Notes: generated by a model from the sequence alone, not told the origin. A stretch of 64,000 nucleotides of DNA from Rhodophyticola sp. CCM32 (GCF_004751985.1 NZ_CP038492.1:2356001-2420000), one strand, 5' to 3'. Positions 53,101 through 62,426 are shown, counted from the first letter of the stretch. Made by a program: numbers and translations.

Positions 53101-54344
53101 TGCACTGTTCCGGCACTTTGGCGTTGTACTAAGAGGGTTTCGATCACCCTCAGGACGCGCGCGGTCGCACTGCCCAGACTTGGCGCGCCCAACCGGGCGA
53201 GATCGGGTTTTGTCGGGTTCTGCAGCACTGGCAATGCTGCGTTGACGTCGAGTACATCGGTTGCGAGCCCAAGTGTTGCATAGGGCGGATAACCGTCGGC
53301 TTTGATTGTGACGACGGGCTTGCCGAGTAGGGCCGCCTGTAGGCCAACCGTTGATGTTTCAACGAGGACGCTGTCGCAGGCCGCCAAACAGTCTTCGATC
53401 TTCCAATTGGCCGGGGGCTCAAAGGCCGGGCCTATCTTGTCTGTTTTGAGGACTCTCTCATTGGGGTGCTGTCGGACCATGATTTGTGTTCCTGGAGTTT
53501 GTTCGGTTAAATCTTTCAGCATGTTCAGGATGGCCGAAGGATCAGCAAAAGGCCTACCAAGAATTGACACTGCAGCCGAGGGACAGACCCACATCACCAG
53601 GCTTTGCGTGTCCAGCAGACCAAGCTCGTGGCGCCTTTTCAGCCTCAGGTCTTCCGAGGCAGCGTCAACAAGCGGATCAAACGCCGGGTTCCCGGTGACC
53701 CAGATGTGCGACTGACACCCTTTTGAAAATAGAAAGTCTCGCACGTAGTCAGAGAGCACCGATACATTTGCGGCATAGTCCGTTGCGCAGACGTATTTGG
53801 CTTCCGCTTGCAGGAAAAGATCCGAGATCACCAAAGTTTCAATCCCCAGCTGACGGGCTGATCTTATCATGGCAAGTTCTGATCGGGGGCTGCTGGATGT
53901 GATAACCAGGTCCGGTCGGGAGTTGTTGAGAAACCTGTCAAAAGTGCGCGTCGGCAAAAAGCATTTGCGTCCGAAGCGTTCGAATTTGGCCAGAGCGGCC
54001 TCCTGGCCTTCTTCTGCGGCCAGGTCCTGCAGCCCAATAGCGTGATAGGCTAGGTTTTCGTCCTCTGTAATATCGGCGTGACGTGATGCCGGCGCGTGCC
54101 GACGGGCCAGTTTGAGCCATTTGTGCTCAATGTCATCCAGAAAATAACAGTAACTCTCGGCCGGGATCCCGGCCCGCTGAAAGCTCGCCCGGGCAGTTGT
54201 GAAACCAACCACCAGCAGGTCTATCTCGGGCCGGGCTGAGAGTGCCTTTGCCACAGGGATGAGCGATTGCACATGACCACCGCCATAGCAGGCCATGATG
54301 ACCTTTTTTGGCGGGTCGTGTTCATGAGGTCGCATGCGGGTCAA
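53097..54344 (-). CDS. GT-B-like protein of unknown specificity
   Basis: A 415-residue protein whose N-terminal Rossmann domain begins VIMACYGGGHVQSLIPVAKAL. The C-terminal domain has CLAACDSVLVETSTVGLQAALLGKPVVTIKADG, the donor-binding pattern of GT-B glycosyltransferases and UDP-GlcNAc 2-epimerase-like proteins. The middle part (FLPTRTFDRFLNNSRPDLVITSS) is less conserved. It may transfer the modified sugar to a carrier or a protein. It lies between a deacetylase-like gene and the SDR, each overlapping by four bases. Start may be 54344 or 54335. Confidence 0.65.
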   Translation of the reverse strand: MTRMRPHEHDPPKKVIMACYGGGHVQSLIPVAKALSARPEIDLLVVGFTTARASFQRAGIPAESYCYFLDDIEHKWLKLARRHAPASRHADITEDENLAYHAIGLQDLAAEEGQEAALAKFERFGRKCFLPTRTFDRFLNNSRPDLVITSSSPRSELAMIRSARQLGIETLVISDLFLQAEAKYVCATDYAANVSVLSDYVRDFLFSKGCQSHIWVTGNPAFDPLVDAASEDLRLKRRHELGLLDTQSLVMWVCPSAAVSILGRPFADPSAILNMLKDLTEQTPGTQIMVRQHPNERVLKTDKIGPAFEPPANWKIEDCLAACDSVLVETSTVGLQAALLGKPVVTIKADGYPPYATLGLATDVLDVNAALPVLQNPTKPDLARLGAPSLGSATARVLRVIETLLVQRQSAGTVQ

Positions 54345-55690
54345 TAGCCGGGCCGGAATGTCTTGGTGATTGTGTTGCCGAGGATGTCGCTTGCACCCAC
54401 GCCAATTTCCTCAACATCCTCAAGCGGAAGCGTGTCGCCATGAAACGCATAGTACCAGACGTTTGGCATATCGCCGAAATCAAGGTTGTCATGCAGAAAG
54501 CGCCGGGATTTGGTTTTGATCGCGAGAAATGGCTGGGGGCCGAAAACCTTCCCGCGTTTTGCTTCAATGCGGATAAAGGGGACATCTTGGCCCGGCCTCT
54601 CAGGCACGAACTCAAGAGAAAGGTCCAGCGCCTCCTGTTGCCGTTCTTCGGTCGTCAACTGAGTTTGGAAAGCTGGTCGCGCAGGGCTGTAGTGGAAGGG
54701 CACATTGGGATAGCGACATGTGCTTGCGCGCAGCATATCGACAGCGGCATCCACCTCGGGCTCAAGATCACGCCAGTCATGGCTGCACATTCCTACAACT
54801 GTATCAAGCCCGGATGCCGCGCGCGCGAATGCCGCGTTCATTTCATCTTGTGTCATCGCTGCGATGCGGCTGCGGAGGTTGAGCGATCGCGCGATCAAGC
54901 GCCGACATCGGCCCTCCTTCTGGTAGTCGTCATGATCGGGCCGGTACACTCTCCAATCACTGGGCGCGCGACGCCAATTGCCCGACCGGCCGTTTCGGAA
55001 GTCGGTGGATGCGTCTAGATCATGTGTATCTTTTGTTGCCATGTTCGAGAAATCGAACGGAATGAACTGCTCAAGAAACCAATGGCTGTCTGGTCTCTCC
55101 GCTTGAAAGCCGGCACGATAGCTTGCCGGGAAAAAGCCGCGTTCCAGAATGCGGCGGGACAGGATCTCGAAAAGATCATCATAACGCAGATAGTGCGTCG
55201 CACAGCGATGCGCCTCACGATAGGTGGATACGGGGTGAAAGTGAAACTCAACCGCGTCTCGCGACCACGGCTGATCTTCTACCAGGCTTGTGTAGCGGTC
55301 ATGAACATGATGGTGACCGATGTCGCGCTTTCGCGGGTTCACATTGAACCCGACATGGTCCATGCAATACCAAGTATAGACCCATCCATTTCCGTCATGA
55401 TCAGGCAATTGTTCGCGGTATGCCCGTTCCGTCACCCGTCGCAACATGGCGTTGATTTCTTCCCAACTGCCCAGTGTGCTTCCAGCATGACTTTGCAGTG
55501 CGAGTGAAATCTTCTCCGTCTTGTTGCCAAGATCGATTTCGCCGTTTTTCAATCTTTGAAGATTGTCGATCGTAGGTTCTACGCCACTCAGCCCATATAG
55601 TTCTTCCAGCCGTTCGAACTTTGCCTCCAGAGGCTCGAACAACGGCCCCTCGGTGTCGATGGTATGTACGATAAAAACACGACCGGACAT
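54341..55690 (-). CDS. Polysaccharide-deacetylase-like protein
   Basis: A 449-residue protein with an N-terminal strand FIVHTIDTEGPL whose D-x-E placement resembles the metal/acid site of NodB-type deacetylases. Further on are WYCMDHVGFNVNPRKRDIGHHHVHDRY, EFHFHPVSTYREAH (an H-x-H-P motif) and YRAGFQAERPDSHWFLEQF. It may remove an N-acetyl group from a sugar or act as a carbohydrate hydrolase. Overall similarity to the family is partial, so the call is tentative. It opens directly after a methyltransferase gene and overlaps the GT-B-like gene. Confidence 0.5.
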   Translation of the reverse strand: MSGRVFIVHTIDTEGPLFEPLEAKFERLEELYGLSGVEPTIDNLQRLKNGEIDLGNKTEKISLALQSHAGSTLGSWEEINAMLRRVTERAYREQLPDHDGNGWVYTWYCMDHVGFNVNPRKRDIGHHHVHDRYTSLVEDQPWSRDAVEFHFHPVSTYREAHRCATHYLRYDDLFEILSRRILERGFFPASYRAGFQAERPDSHWFLEQFIPFDFSNMATKDTHDLDASTDFRNGRSGNWRRAPSDWRVYRPDHDDYQKEGRCRRLIARSLNLRSRIAAMTQDEMNAAFARAASGLDTVVGMCSHDWRDLEPEVDAAVDMLRASTCRYPNVPFHYSPARPAFQTQLTTEERQQEALDLSLEFVPERPGQDVPFIRIEAKRGKVFGPQPFLAIKTKSRRFLHDNLDFGDMPNVWYYAFHGDTLPLEDVEEIGVGASDILGNTITKTFRPGY

Positions 55691-55731
55691 GAAGTACCCT
55701 TTAGCAGTATCGGCGGCTTTCGGGCCGGGCT

Positions 55732-56505
55732 TTATTGATTTTGAAAAGCTTTCGAATAGGCGGAGCTGATGGTCGGCAGAGGCGCAAAGCTCTCACCTCG
55801 CGAGAAGACCAGAAGATATTCGTAAAATGGCGGACGAGGCGTTTCAACGTATTTAAAGGCCGCAAAATCGCCTCGGCGCTCGAAGTAATACTGTCCAACC
55901 AGAGTGTGACCCTGCTGCGACATGCATTCCAGCAGTCCGGTGACGTCCGTGAAAAAATTCGGATGGTTCTTCTTCCTCGCACCGATCTCGGCCGCCAGCG
56001 CTTCTTGATCATCCGCGTGATAAAGATCATTTTTCCCGGTGATATAGAGCCGCCCGCCTGGGCGGGTGACACGCAGGAATTCAGTGAGTGCCTCGTTTTG
56101 CCGGGTCGCATCAAGGACTGCAAGACATGCGAGATTGTCAAAATACTCATCTGCGAACGGCAACTCTTCCGCCGGCGCAACTGCAAGCGCCTCAACGGCT
56201 TCATCAGTTTCCCAACTCTCGCGTGCGGCAGAGATCATCGCTTCAGAGATGTCAGCCCCGGTGATTTTAAGGTCATATGCTTTGTAGCAAGGAAACATCC
56301 GGCCCCACGCGCATCCTACTTCCAGCAAACGGCCCGGCTCGAATCCGTAGCGATGAAATACACGGCGATATACTTCGTCATCTTCCGTGTTCGGGTCGCC
56401 CGAAACGACGTTGCTGGTGCCTTCCCCTGCTTCTGCTACCCTGCTACGCCAGTACTCCAGATATTTTTCATTCCAGTAGGCTTTGCGCGGGTCGTCTTGC
56501 GTCAT
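55732..56505 (-). CDS. SAM-dependent methyltransferase
   Basis: A class I methyltransferase of 257 residues from ATG 56505, which has GGAAAA upstream; a frame extends to 56631. SAM-binding motif I is LLEVGCAWGRMFP, motif II is DISEAMISAARESWE, and there is further text VTRPGGRLYITGKND. It probably methylates the polysaccharide or its lipid or peptide partner. It is the first gene of the seven-gene minus-strand run, followed 41 bases later by the deacetylase-like gene, and is divergent from the sulfotransferase gene. Confidence 0.82.
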   Translation of the reverse strand: MTQDDPRKAYWNEKYLEYWRSRVAEAGEGTSNVVSGDPNTEDDEVYRRVFHRYGFEPGRLLEVGCAWGRMFPCYKAYDLKITGADISEAMISAARESWETDEAVEALAVAPAEELPFADEYFDNLACLAVLDATRQNEALTEFLRVTRPGGRLYITGKNDLYHADDQEALAAEIGARKKNHPNFFTDVTGLLECMSQQGHTLVGQYYFERRGDFAAFKYVETPRPPFYEYLLVFSRGESFAPLPTISSAYSKAFQNQ

Positions 56506-56687
56506 CGGTTTTTCCAGAAAGGTTTGAAGGGCTGTCTGAGAGGTCGAGTGGTCAGCTTTAACCAGTAATTGAAAGTCCGAAGGCTGACTAGTGGGTAGGG
56601 TCTTCTGATAGGTGTGAGGGCGAATCTTCACGCGACCACCGACTGCCGCTATAGCTCGGCACGCATCTTATCGGCTGGAGGCCAGCA

Positions 56688-57775
56688 TTGAGACAGAAAC
56701 ACGCCGTTGCAGCGGCAGCGAACGAACCGCGACCTGTTTTCCTCTCGGGTGTGTACCGAAGTGGGACAACATTTTTGACAGCGGTGGTAAACAATATTCC
56801 TGCAATCGCTGCGGCTTCCTCCACGGTGAAATACTTGCGGTTCTGCTACCCTCATTTCCCGGATCCCGCCGACCCGCAACAGCTTCAGAAATTGCTGGCG
56901 GAAACGCATCAGCGTGTGGCCAGGCGTTGGGGCCTGAGCTTTTCCAGCGACGCTGTTAGGGGCAGCTGGCCGAAGGGCAGATCACCCACAGCCGTGTTTA
57001 CGACGCGATTATGAGATCAATTCTCGTTGCGGATAAGCCCGGGGCCACGCGTTGGGCAGAGAAACTTGCAGCACAGTGGCGCGACATTCCCGTTTTCCTG
57101 GAAATGTTTCCGCACGGGCAAGTTATACATATTGTGCGGGATCCTCGTGACGTGACCGCATCCTACAAAAAGATGACCTACGAGCCCTGGCCGACATATC
57201 TTGATGCCGCGCTGAACTGCAAGGGGGCCATGGTGGAGGTTCCCAAACTACAGAAAATACACGGAGAAAACCGCATCTTGATACTGCGCGCAGAGAGTCT
57301 TGCTCTGGATCTGCCGGGGGAAATGCGCAAGATTTGCCAGTTTCTAGGTGAGCCATACGTTGATGAGTTGGCGGATTTGGACCGTTTTTCTGATATTAAA
57401 GGTGAGGCTTGGCGCACGAATACCTCCTTCGACGACACTCGCGAGAACTACAACGCTGCGGCGCCGCGCTGGCAAAACCATCTCGATCCTGAAGAGACTT
57501 TTTTGGTTGAATTGATTTGCCAACCTGAGATGGCTGACTTCGGCTATCAAGGCAGCGGGCTGGACATCACGACGCTGCCCATTGATCGCCTGCAAGAAAT
57601 TTTCGGCGATCCCTGGTTCTCATCCCGCCTGTCACACTATCTTGTTCATGGCCAACCGATACAGGGCTATCGGACCGACCCTTACAAGACCGAGATGGAG
57701 ATTGTCTTTGCTACGGACAGCCAGGGCGCTGCTACGTCAAATCAGAGCCGCAGGAAACCATCCAGAAAAGATTGA
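56688..57775 (+). pseudogene. Sulfotransferase, frameshifted in a G-run
   Basis: The PAPS-dependent sulfotransferase is split. The first frame starts at TTG 56688 (GGAGG six bases before) and includes the P-loop FLSGVYRSGTTFLTAV that binds 5'-phosphosulfate. The second carries IPVFLEMFPHGQVIHIVRDPRDVTASYKKM with the 3'-phosphate-binding RDPRD, then RILILRAESLALD and CQFLGEPY. One extra G in the four-G run at 56959-56962 gives continuous text RGQLAEGQITHSRVYDAIMRSILV. If intact, the 362-residue enzyme would sulfate the surface glycan. Its end overlaps convergent hisH by 34 bases. Confidence 0.85.
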
Positions 57776-58383
57776 CCGTCCAGTCCAGACCGCTCGGGAT
57801 GAAACTGCACTCCGTAGACATGATCGCGGGCAATTGCAGCCGTCACTTGTGTCGTCCCTACATCGGTAACGGCAGTGACGACGCCCTCTGTTTTACATTG
57901 CACCGCGTAACTGTGCACGAAGTAGTAGGCGGCATTTGCCCCAACAGCGGAAAATGGTGTCCCTGCAAAACTGCCTGTGAATGCTTCGCGCGGGGTGTTC
58001 CAACCGATCACTGGCACTCGCACCGGTCTTCCGTCATCGTGTTGCGCGGTGATTTTTGAAACGGATCCGCTGAACACTCCGAGACCTTGATGGATGCCAT
58101 ACTCTTCTCCTGTCTCCATCAAAATCTGCATGCCGACACAGATGCCCAGAAATGGACGTTCCCTGTCAAGATAACGCAGTACGGCCGCATCAAGACCAGT
58201 CTTGCGCAACTGATCAGCGGCGCGTCCGAACGCACCCACGCCCGGAAGGATCAGGCGATCTGAGTTGGCGACGACGTCTGGGTCGGAGCTCAAGACAGGC
58301 GTGACGTTGCAGCGTTTAAGAGCTTCGGTCACGGAAAAAAGATTGCCACTGCCGTAATCGACAATTGTACAGCTGAGCGTCAC
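57742..58383 (-). CDS. hisH: HisH-type glutaminase for sugar amidotransfer
   Basis: A 213-residue class I glutamine amidotransferase like imidazole-glycerol-phosphate synthase HisH. The oxyanion/nucleophile motif is GICVGMQILMETGEEYG, and the His-Glu pair is in GVQFHPERSG. It starts at GTG 58383, overlapping the NeuD stop by four bases (GTGA). A second HisH outside the his operon, paired with a HisF at 61.5 kb and a WbpG/PseA protein, is the mark of N-acetyl-sugar amidotransferase systems (Pseudomonas WbpG-HisH2-HisF2, Campylobacter PseA). It supplies ammonia to the sugar, not to histidine synthesis. Confidence 0.93.
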   Translation of the reverse strand: MTLSCTIVDYGSGNLFSVTEALKRCNVTPVLSSDPDVVANSDRLILPGVGAFGRAADQLRKTGLDAAVLRYLDRERPFLGICVGMQILMETGEEYGIHQGLGVFSGSVSKITAQHDDGRPVRVPVIGWNTPREAFTGSFAGTPFSAVGANAAYYFVHSYAVQCKTEGVVTAVTDVGTTQVTAAIARDHVYGVQFHPERSGLDGQSFLDGFLRL

Positions 58384-59018
58384 GTTCTGATGTCCCGGTC
58401 TGTGAATTTCTTTGCTGGAACGCCGATGTATGTTCCCGGTTCTTTTATGTGATCGCAGACCACCGCGCCCGCGCCAATCGTCGACCAGTCGCAAACGGAC
58501 ATACCCGGCAGAACTGTGGCGTTGCTACCCAGCAAAACGCCGCAGCCAAGCTTCGCCGCACCGCCGACAACGCTGCCCGGTGCCAGATGGCAGTGGTCAT
58601 CGATGATTGCATCGTGCTCGACAATGGCACCGCTGTTTACGATGACATTCTTTCCGATTTTTGCACCGATGTTCACAAAAGCGCCGATAAGTACCATTGT
58701 CCCTTCGCCGGGGTCTTCTGACAGGAAACGTGCACCTTCAATGATAAGCCGCGCATGAGGGTGACCCGAAGCGCGGCTTTGGTCAAAGATGCGTTGTCTT
58801 GTGCGGATATCACCAACCGTGATGAGCATCGCATAGCCTGACACGCTTTCCAGATCCGGGAACAGCACCGGAGTTTCGTCAATACTGGATCCGGTTGGCA
58901 ATGCATCGTCTGCAAAGCAAAGATCCTTTACCCCTATGGATCGCGCCTGATGGGCGACGACACGACCATGGGCGCCTGCACCGAAAAGACAAAGCTTATC
59001 GATTTGCTCATTCGACAT
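58380..59018 (-). CDS. neuD: NeuD/PglD-type sugar O/N-acyltransferase
   Basis: A 212-residue left-handed-beta-helix acyltransferase. The N-terminal sugar-binding Rossmann domain is LCLFGAGAHGRVVAHQARSIG. Hexapeptide repeats run from ARFLSEDPGEGTMVLIGAFVNIGAKIGKNVIVNSGAIVEHDAIIDDH, with catalytic His in EHD and HCHLAPGS. The C-terminal cap ends in GVPAKKF. It acetylates the amino group of the precursor sugar (LegH/PglD type). It is situated between NeuB and HisH with overlaps on each side. Confidence 0.92.
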   Translation of the reverse strand: MSNEQIDKLCLFGAGAHGRVVAHQARSIGVKDLCFADDALPTGSSIDETPVLFPDLESVSGYAMLITVGDIRTRQRIFDQSRASGHPHARLIIEGARFLSEDPGEGTMVLIGAFVNIGAKIGKNVIVNSGAIVEHDAIIDDHCHLAPGSVVGGAAKLGCGVLLGSNATVLPGMSVCDWSTIGAGAVVCDHIKEPGTYIGVPAKKFTDRDIRT

Positions 59019-60069
59019 GTGCCAGGTCCACAAGCTCACCAGCGTCTACATCGCAGCGTAAAGCACGTCCTATAAACAGGTCCAGAAGGGCAGGCGATAG
59101 ACCGTTCCCGGGCCGCATTGCTGACAAATCAGCCTCACGGAGCGTATGACCTTTCGGCAGGTTGAGGCCGAACACAAGACTTTTCTGCGCTACGGCACGT
59201 ACATCCGAGACAGAACCCACCTCGCGTTTGACGCCATCACCAAGCCCATCCTCGACCTGCCTCAGCAGCCGAACCAAAGCAGCAAAGTCATCTGGTTCAA
59301 TTGATGCCGCGTGATCTGGTCCGGGTTGTGAACGATCAAGGGTGAAGTGCTTTTCGAGCACACACATTCCGAGCCCGCGTGCAACAAGCGCGGCGTAAGG
59401 TCCGATTGTGTGGTCAGAAAATCCAACCGGGCGTCCAAATGCACCGGAGAGCGCAGGCAGGCTGCGCAAATTTTGGTCCTCGATCCGGGCCGGGTAGTTT
59501 GAGACGCACTGCAAAATCGCGACGTCTTTCTCGCCGCTTCGAGTAAGTGTGTCGATGGCAGTGGAGATTTCGGCAATGCCACCCATCCCGGTTGAGAGCA
59601 GGACGGGCAGGTCGGTCTGCGCAGCCTGACGGAGCAGGGGAACATTTGTGATTTCGCCAGATGGCCATTTCAGACACACCGGGTCGAGGTCGATGACTGT
59701 CTCAAGGCTTTGGCAGTCAAAGGCAGTTGACATAAAGTCAATTCCAACAGTTTCGCAGTGGTCGCGCAATGCCCTGAAGGTGTCATCGTCTAGTTCCAGC
59801 CTGCGCAACATGTCAGCTTGCGAACCGCTCCCGGTTTGGGTGACCTGATAGTCTGCCTTGCCGGCGCCTGGGCTGACCAATGCGTCCGTGCGAAAAGTCT
59901 GAAACTTGACCGCGTCCGCGCCGGCTTTTTTTGCCGCGTCGATCATTTCGCGGGCGATTTGGCCGTTGCCGTTGTGATTCACCCCTATCTCTGCAACGAT
60001 ATAGCAAGGATGGCTGGATCCGATTTCGCGGCCGTTCAGGGACATCACGGGGGCTGAAATGGTCATCAT
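59008..60069 (-). CDS. neuB: NeuB-type nonulosonic acid synthase (sialic/legionaminic acid synthase)
   Basis: A 353-residue enzyme condensing an N-acylated amino hexose with phosphoenolpyruvate. N-terminal TIM barrel text is YIVAEIGVNHNGNGQIAREMIDAAKKAGADAVKFQTF, then CVSNYPARIEDQNLRSLPAL and the GFSDHTIG motif. The C-terminal antifreeze-like SAF domain (QKSLVFGLNLPKGHTLREADLSAMRPGNGLSP) closes the active site. It is the first gene of neuB-neuD-hisH and is divergent from wbpG. Whether the product is legionaminic, pseudaminic or sialic acid is not fixed by this enzyme alone. Confidence 0.94.
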   Translation of the reverse strand: MMTISAPVMSLNGREIGSSHPCYIVAEIGVNHNGNGQIAREMIDAAKKAGADAVKFQTFRTDALVSPGAGKADYQVTQTGSGSQADMLRRLELDDDTFRALRDHCETVGIDFMSTAFDCQSLETVIDLDPVCLKWPSGEITNVPLLRQAAQTDLPVLLSTGMGGIAEISTAIDTLTRSGEKDVAILQCVSNYPARIEDQNLRSLPALSGAFGRPVGFSDHTIGPYAALVARGLGMCVLEKHFTLDRSQPGPDHAASIEPDDFAALVRLLRQVEDGLGDGVKREVGSVSDVRAVAQKSLVFGLNLPKGHTLREADLSAMRPGNGLSPALLDLFIGRALRCDVDAGELVDLAHVE

Positions 60070-60221
60070 TGTTCCGTATTCCGTTTAGGCGTCATTTCCA
60101 AACCTGGTCAACAAGGTTCTGAGGCTTTAGCAAATTGTTTGTGGGGTTGACAGGCTATCGTCGCTCTTACACAGGTTCGTTTCACAAGACCTGCAATGTG
60201 ACCCTGGGGGTTGATCTTTCC

Positions 60222-61541
60222 ATGACAATAAAACCATGTGCTTTGGACTGGAACATCGAGCCGGATGACTTTTCACCCGAACGAAACGATCCACCTCGGC
60301 TTTACGGTCTGCCTGCAGATGTCGAGTTTTGTTCCCGTTGCGGCATCTCAAACCAGCGAGCGAACTCAACTGTCGAGTTCCAGCATACGCAGGAATCCGT
60401 CAAGACAACGATCCGGTTCGATCAAGACAGGGTGTGCGATGCCTGCCGAACCGCGGCGCGGAAAGAACGCGACATCGATTGGGATGAACGTCGGGCAGAA
60501 CTGAAGGCGCTCTGTGATCGGTTTCGCAGTCAAAACGGATCGTATGACTGTCTTGTGCCTGGATCGGGAGGCAAAGACAGCTTCTATCAGTCATGGATGC
60601 TGAAATACGAGTTTGGGATGAATCCGCTCACCGTAACCTGGGCACCGAACATCTATACGGATTGGGGCAGACAGAACTTCGATGCTTGGATCAACTCGGG
60701 CATGGACAACTACAAGATGACCGCATCGGGTCGATCCAAAAGGCTGCTGACGAGGCTCGCCGTAGAGAATATATTCCATCCTTTTCAGCCATTTATCATT
60801 GGTCAGAAGTGTTTTGCACCAAAGATGGCGCTTTTGTTCGGTATCCCGCTGATCTTCTATGGCGAGAACGAGGCTGAGTATGGCAATCCGATCGAAGACA
60901 ACGCTGACGCCCAGAGATCCTACGACTTTTTTGCCGCCAAGGGCGATCAGGAAATGTATCTTGGTGGCGAAAGCGTTGCCAGCCTGAAGGAAAATTTCGG
61001 TTTGAGCCAGGCCGACTTATCGCCGTACTTGCCAGCCGATATGGCGCCGTTGCGAGACTTAAAGGCTGAAGTTCACTATTTGGGATACTACCTGAAATGG
61101 CATCCGCAGTCGGCCTACTACTTTGCTGTGAAGAATGGTGGTTTCAAAGCCTCGCCGGAACGCACTGCCGGTACGTATTCGAAGTATAACTCGATTGACG
61201 ACAAAATTGACGATTTCCACTATTATACCACCTATATCAAGTTTGGCATCGGTCGCGCGAGCTATGATGCAAGCCAAGAGGTCCGCTCGGGAGATCTGGA
61301 GCGGGAAGAGGCTGTCGCGCTCATCCGCAGGTATGACGGAGAGTTCCCTGAAAGATGGGCGGATGAAATTTTTGACTATCTTTCGATCGACGCGGAAACT
61401 TTTCCGAAAGCTTCGACTATGTTTGAACATCCGAAAATGGATCGAGCATATTTTGAGGCGCTTACAGATCGTTTTCGGTCACCACATCTATGGCAAAAGG
61501 ACGCGGAGACTGGTTGGTCTTTGCGTCACCGCGTGATCTGA
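60222..61541 (+). CDS. N-acetyl-sugar amidotransferase (WbpG/PseA type)
   Basis: A 439-residue member of the WbpG/PseA family that converts an N-acetyl into an acetamidino group using HisH-derived ammonia and ATP. It has zinc-finger-like cysteines (FCSRCGISNQRAN and VCDACRTAARKERDIDW), the PP-loop ATP motif PGSGGKDSFYQSW (near residue 120), LTVTWAPNIYTDWGRQNFDAWINSG, GENEAEYGN, and the C-terminal YTTYIKFGIGRASYDASQEVRSG. ATG 60222 is used; the frame extends to 60135. The gene is 11 bases from hisF and divergent from neuB. Confidence 0.92.
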   Translation: MTIKPCALDWNIEPDDFSPERNDPPRLYGLPADVEFCSRCGISNQRANSTVEFQHTQESVKTTIRFDQDRVCDACRTAARKERDIDWDERRAELKALCDRFRSQNGSYDCLVPGSGGKDSFYQSWMLKYEFGMNPLTVTWAPNIYTDWGRQNFDAWINSGMDNYKMTASGRSKRLLTRLAVENIFHPFQPFIIGQKCFAPKMALLFGIPLIFYGENEAEYGNPIEDNADAQRSYDFFAAKGDQEMYLGGESVASLKENFGLSQADLSPYLPADMAPLRDLKAEVHYLGYYLKWHPQSAYYFAVKNGGFKASPERTAGTYSKYNSIDDKIDDFHYYTTYIKFGIGRASYDASQEVRSGDLEREEAVALIRRYDGEFPERWADEIFDYLSIDAETFPKASTMFEHPKMDRAYFEALTDRFRSPHLWQKDAETGWSLRHRVI

Positions 61542-61552
61542 GGGCCTGCTCT

Positions 61553-62344
61553 ATGCGAAATGTCCGCCTTATCGCACGCCTCGACATCAAGTTGAACTGG
61601 CTGATCAAGGGCGTGCAGATGGAAGGATGGCGCAAGGTTGGACCACCTGCCGAATTCGCCCGCACCTATGCGGAAGGGGGCGCGGATGAGCTGTTCCTTA
61701 TGGACGCAGTCGCAAGCCTTTATGAACGCAACAGTCTTTTGGACATCGTGAGGACTGTTGCCACCGAAGTTTTTGTTCCAATGACGGTCGGTGGGGGGGT
61801 GCGAAGTGTCGAGGATGCGAATGTTCTGCTCAGTTCAGGAGCGGACAAAGTGGCGATCAACACGGCGGCGACACGCGACCCTTCATTGATTTCAGCTTTG
61901 TCTGATCGTTTTGGGGCGCAGGCGACTGTTGTGTCTATTGAAGCGATCCGTTCCGGGACGAACTGGCTCGCAATGACGGATAACGGTAGGAATCATACTG
62001 GGCGCGACGTGCTGGAATGGGCTTCGGAGGCCGAGAAATGCGGCGCGGGAGAGATCGTTTTGACTTCGATCGACAAGGATGGTCTTGGCTCGGGTTTTGA
62101 TGTTGATCTGGTGCGGCAAGTGAGTGATCGTGTGTCGATCCCGGTGGTCGCTTCGGGGGGGCTGGGAACCGGGGATCATCTTGTCGAGTTGATCGACAAG
62201 ACGGAGGTATCTGGTGTTGCCGTCGCGCAAGCCTTGCATTGGCGGGAGCTTGACCTGTCGGACTTGCGACAGTGCCTACGCGACGAAGGGATCTTTGTGC
62301 GACCTCTCCCGGAAGAGAGAGCCCGCTATAGCCTTTCAAGTTAA
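61553..62344 (+). CDS. hisF: HisF-type cyclase for sugar amidotransfer, stop supplied by the 97-bp repeat
   Basis: A 263-residue TIM barrel of the HisF family. Text is MRNVRLIARLDIKLNWLIKGVQMEGWRKVG, ADELFLMDAVASLYERNSLL, VPMTVGGGVRSVEDANVLLSSGADKVAIN and LTSIDKDGLGSGFDVDLVRQV. The second catalytic Asp (DKDG) is kept. Form and partners match the HisF2 proteins of acetamidino-sugar pathways. The final codons SLSS and the TAA lie within the left arm of the repeat beginning at 62330, so the natural C-terminus has been replaced or shortened. Upstream wbpG is 11 bases away. Confidence 0.92.
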   Translation: MRNVRLIARLDIKLNWLIKGVQMEGWRKVGPPAEFARTYAEGGADELFLMDAVASLYERNSLLDIVRTVATEVFVPMTVGGGVRSVEDANVLLSSGADKVAINTAATRDPSLISALSDRFGAQATVVSIEAIRSGTNWLAMTDNGRNHTGRDVLEWASEAEKCGAGEIVLTSIDKDGLGSGFDVDLVRQVSDRVSIPVVASGGLGTGDHLVELIDKTEVSGVAVAQALHWRELDLSDLRQCLRDEGIFVRPLPEERARYSLSS

Positions 62345-62426
62345 CATTGAATCGCTTGTTCGCTGCCTCTCTCTTCGGTCGAACGCGAAAAGCGATGAAC
62401 ATGTCTCAATGAAAACTCGAAAGGCT
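62330..62426 (+). repeat. 97-bp hairpin repeat, copy 2, between hisF and neuC stops
   Basis: Same element as at 18541-18637 (94 of 97 bases, inverted relative to it), with terminal arms AGCCTTTCAAGTT and AACTCGAAAGGCT; one arm base has changed. The hisF stop codon TAA lies inside the left arm and the neuC stop is the TTA directly after the right arm. The element thus fits exactly between two convergent genes, where a long RNA hairpin could act as a bidirectional terminator. The bases flanking both copies also agree (CTAT and TTAAT), so the true unit may be a few bases longer. Confidence 0.8.
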
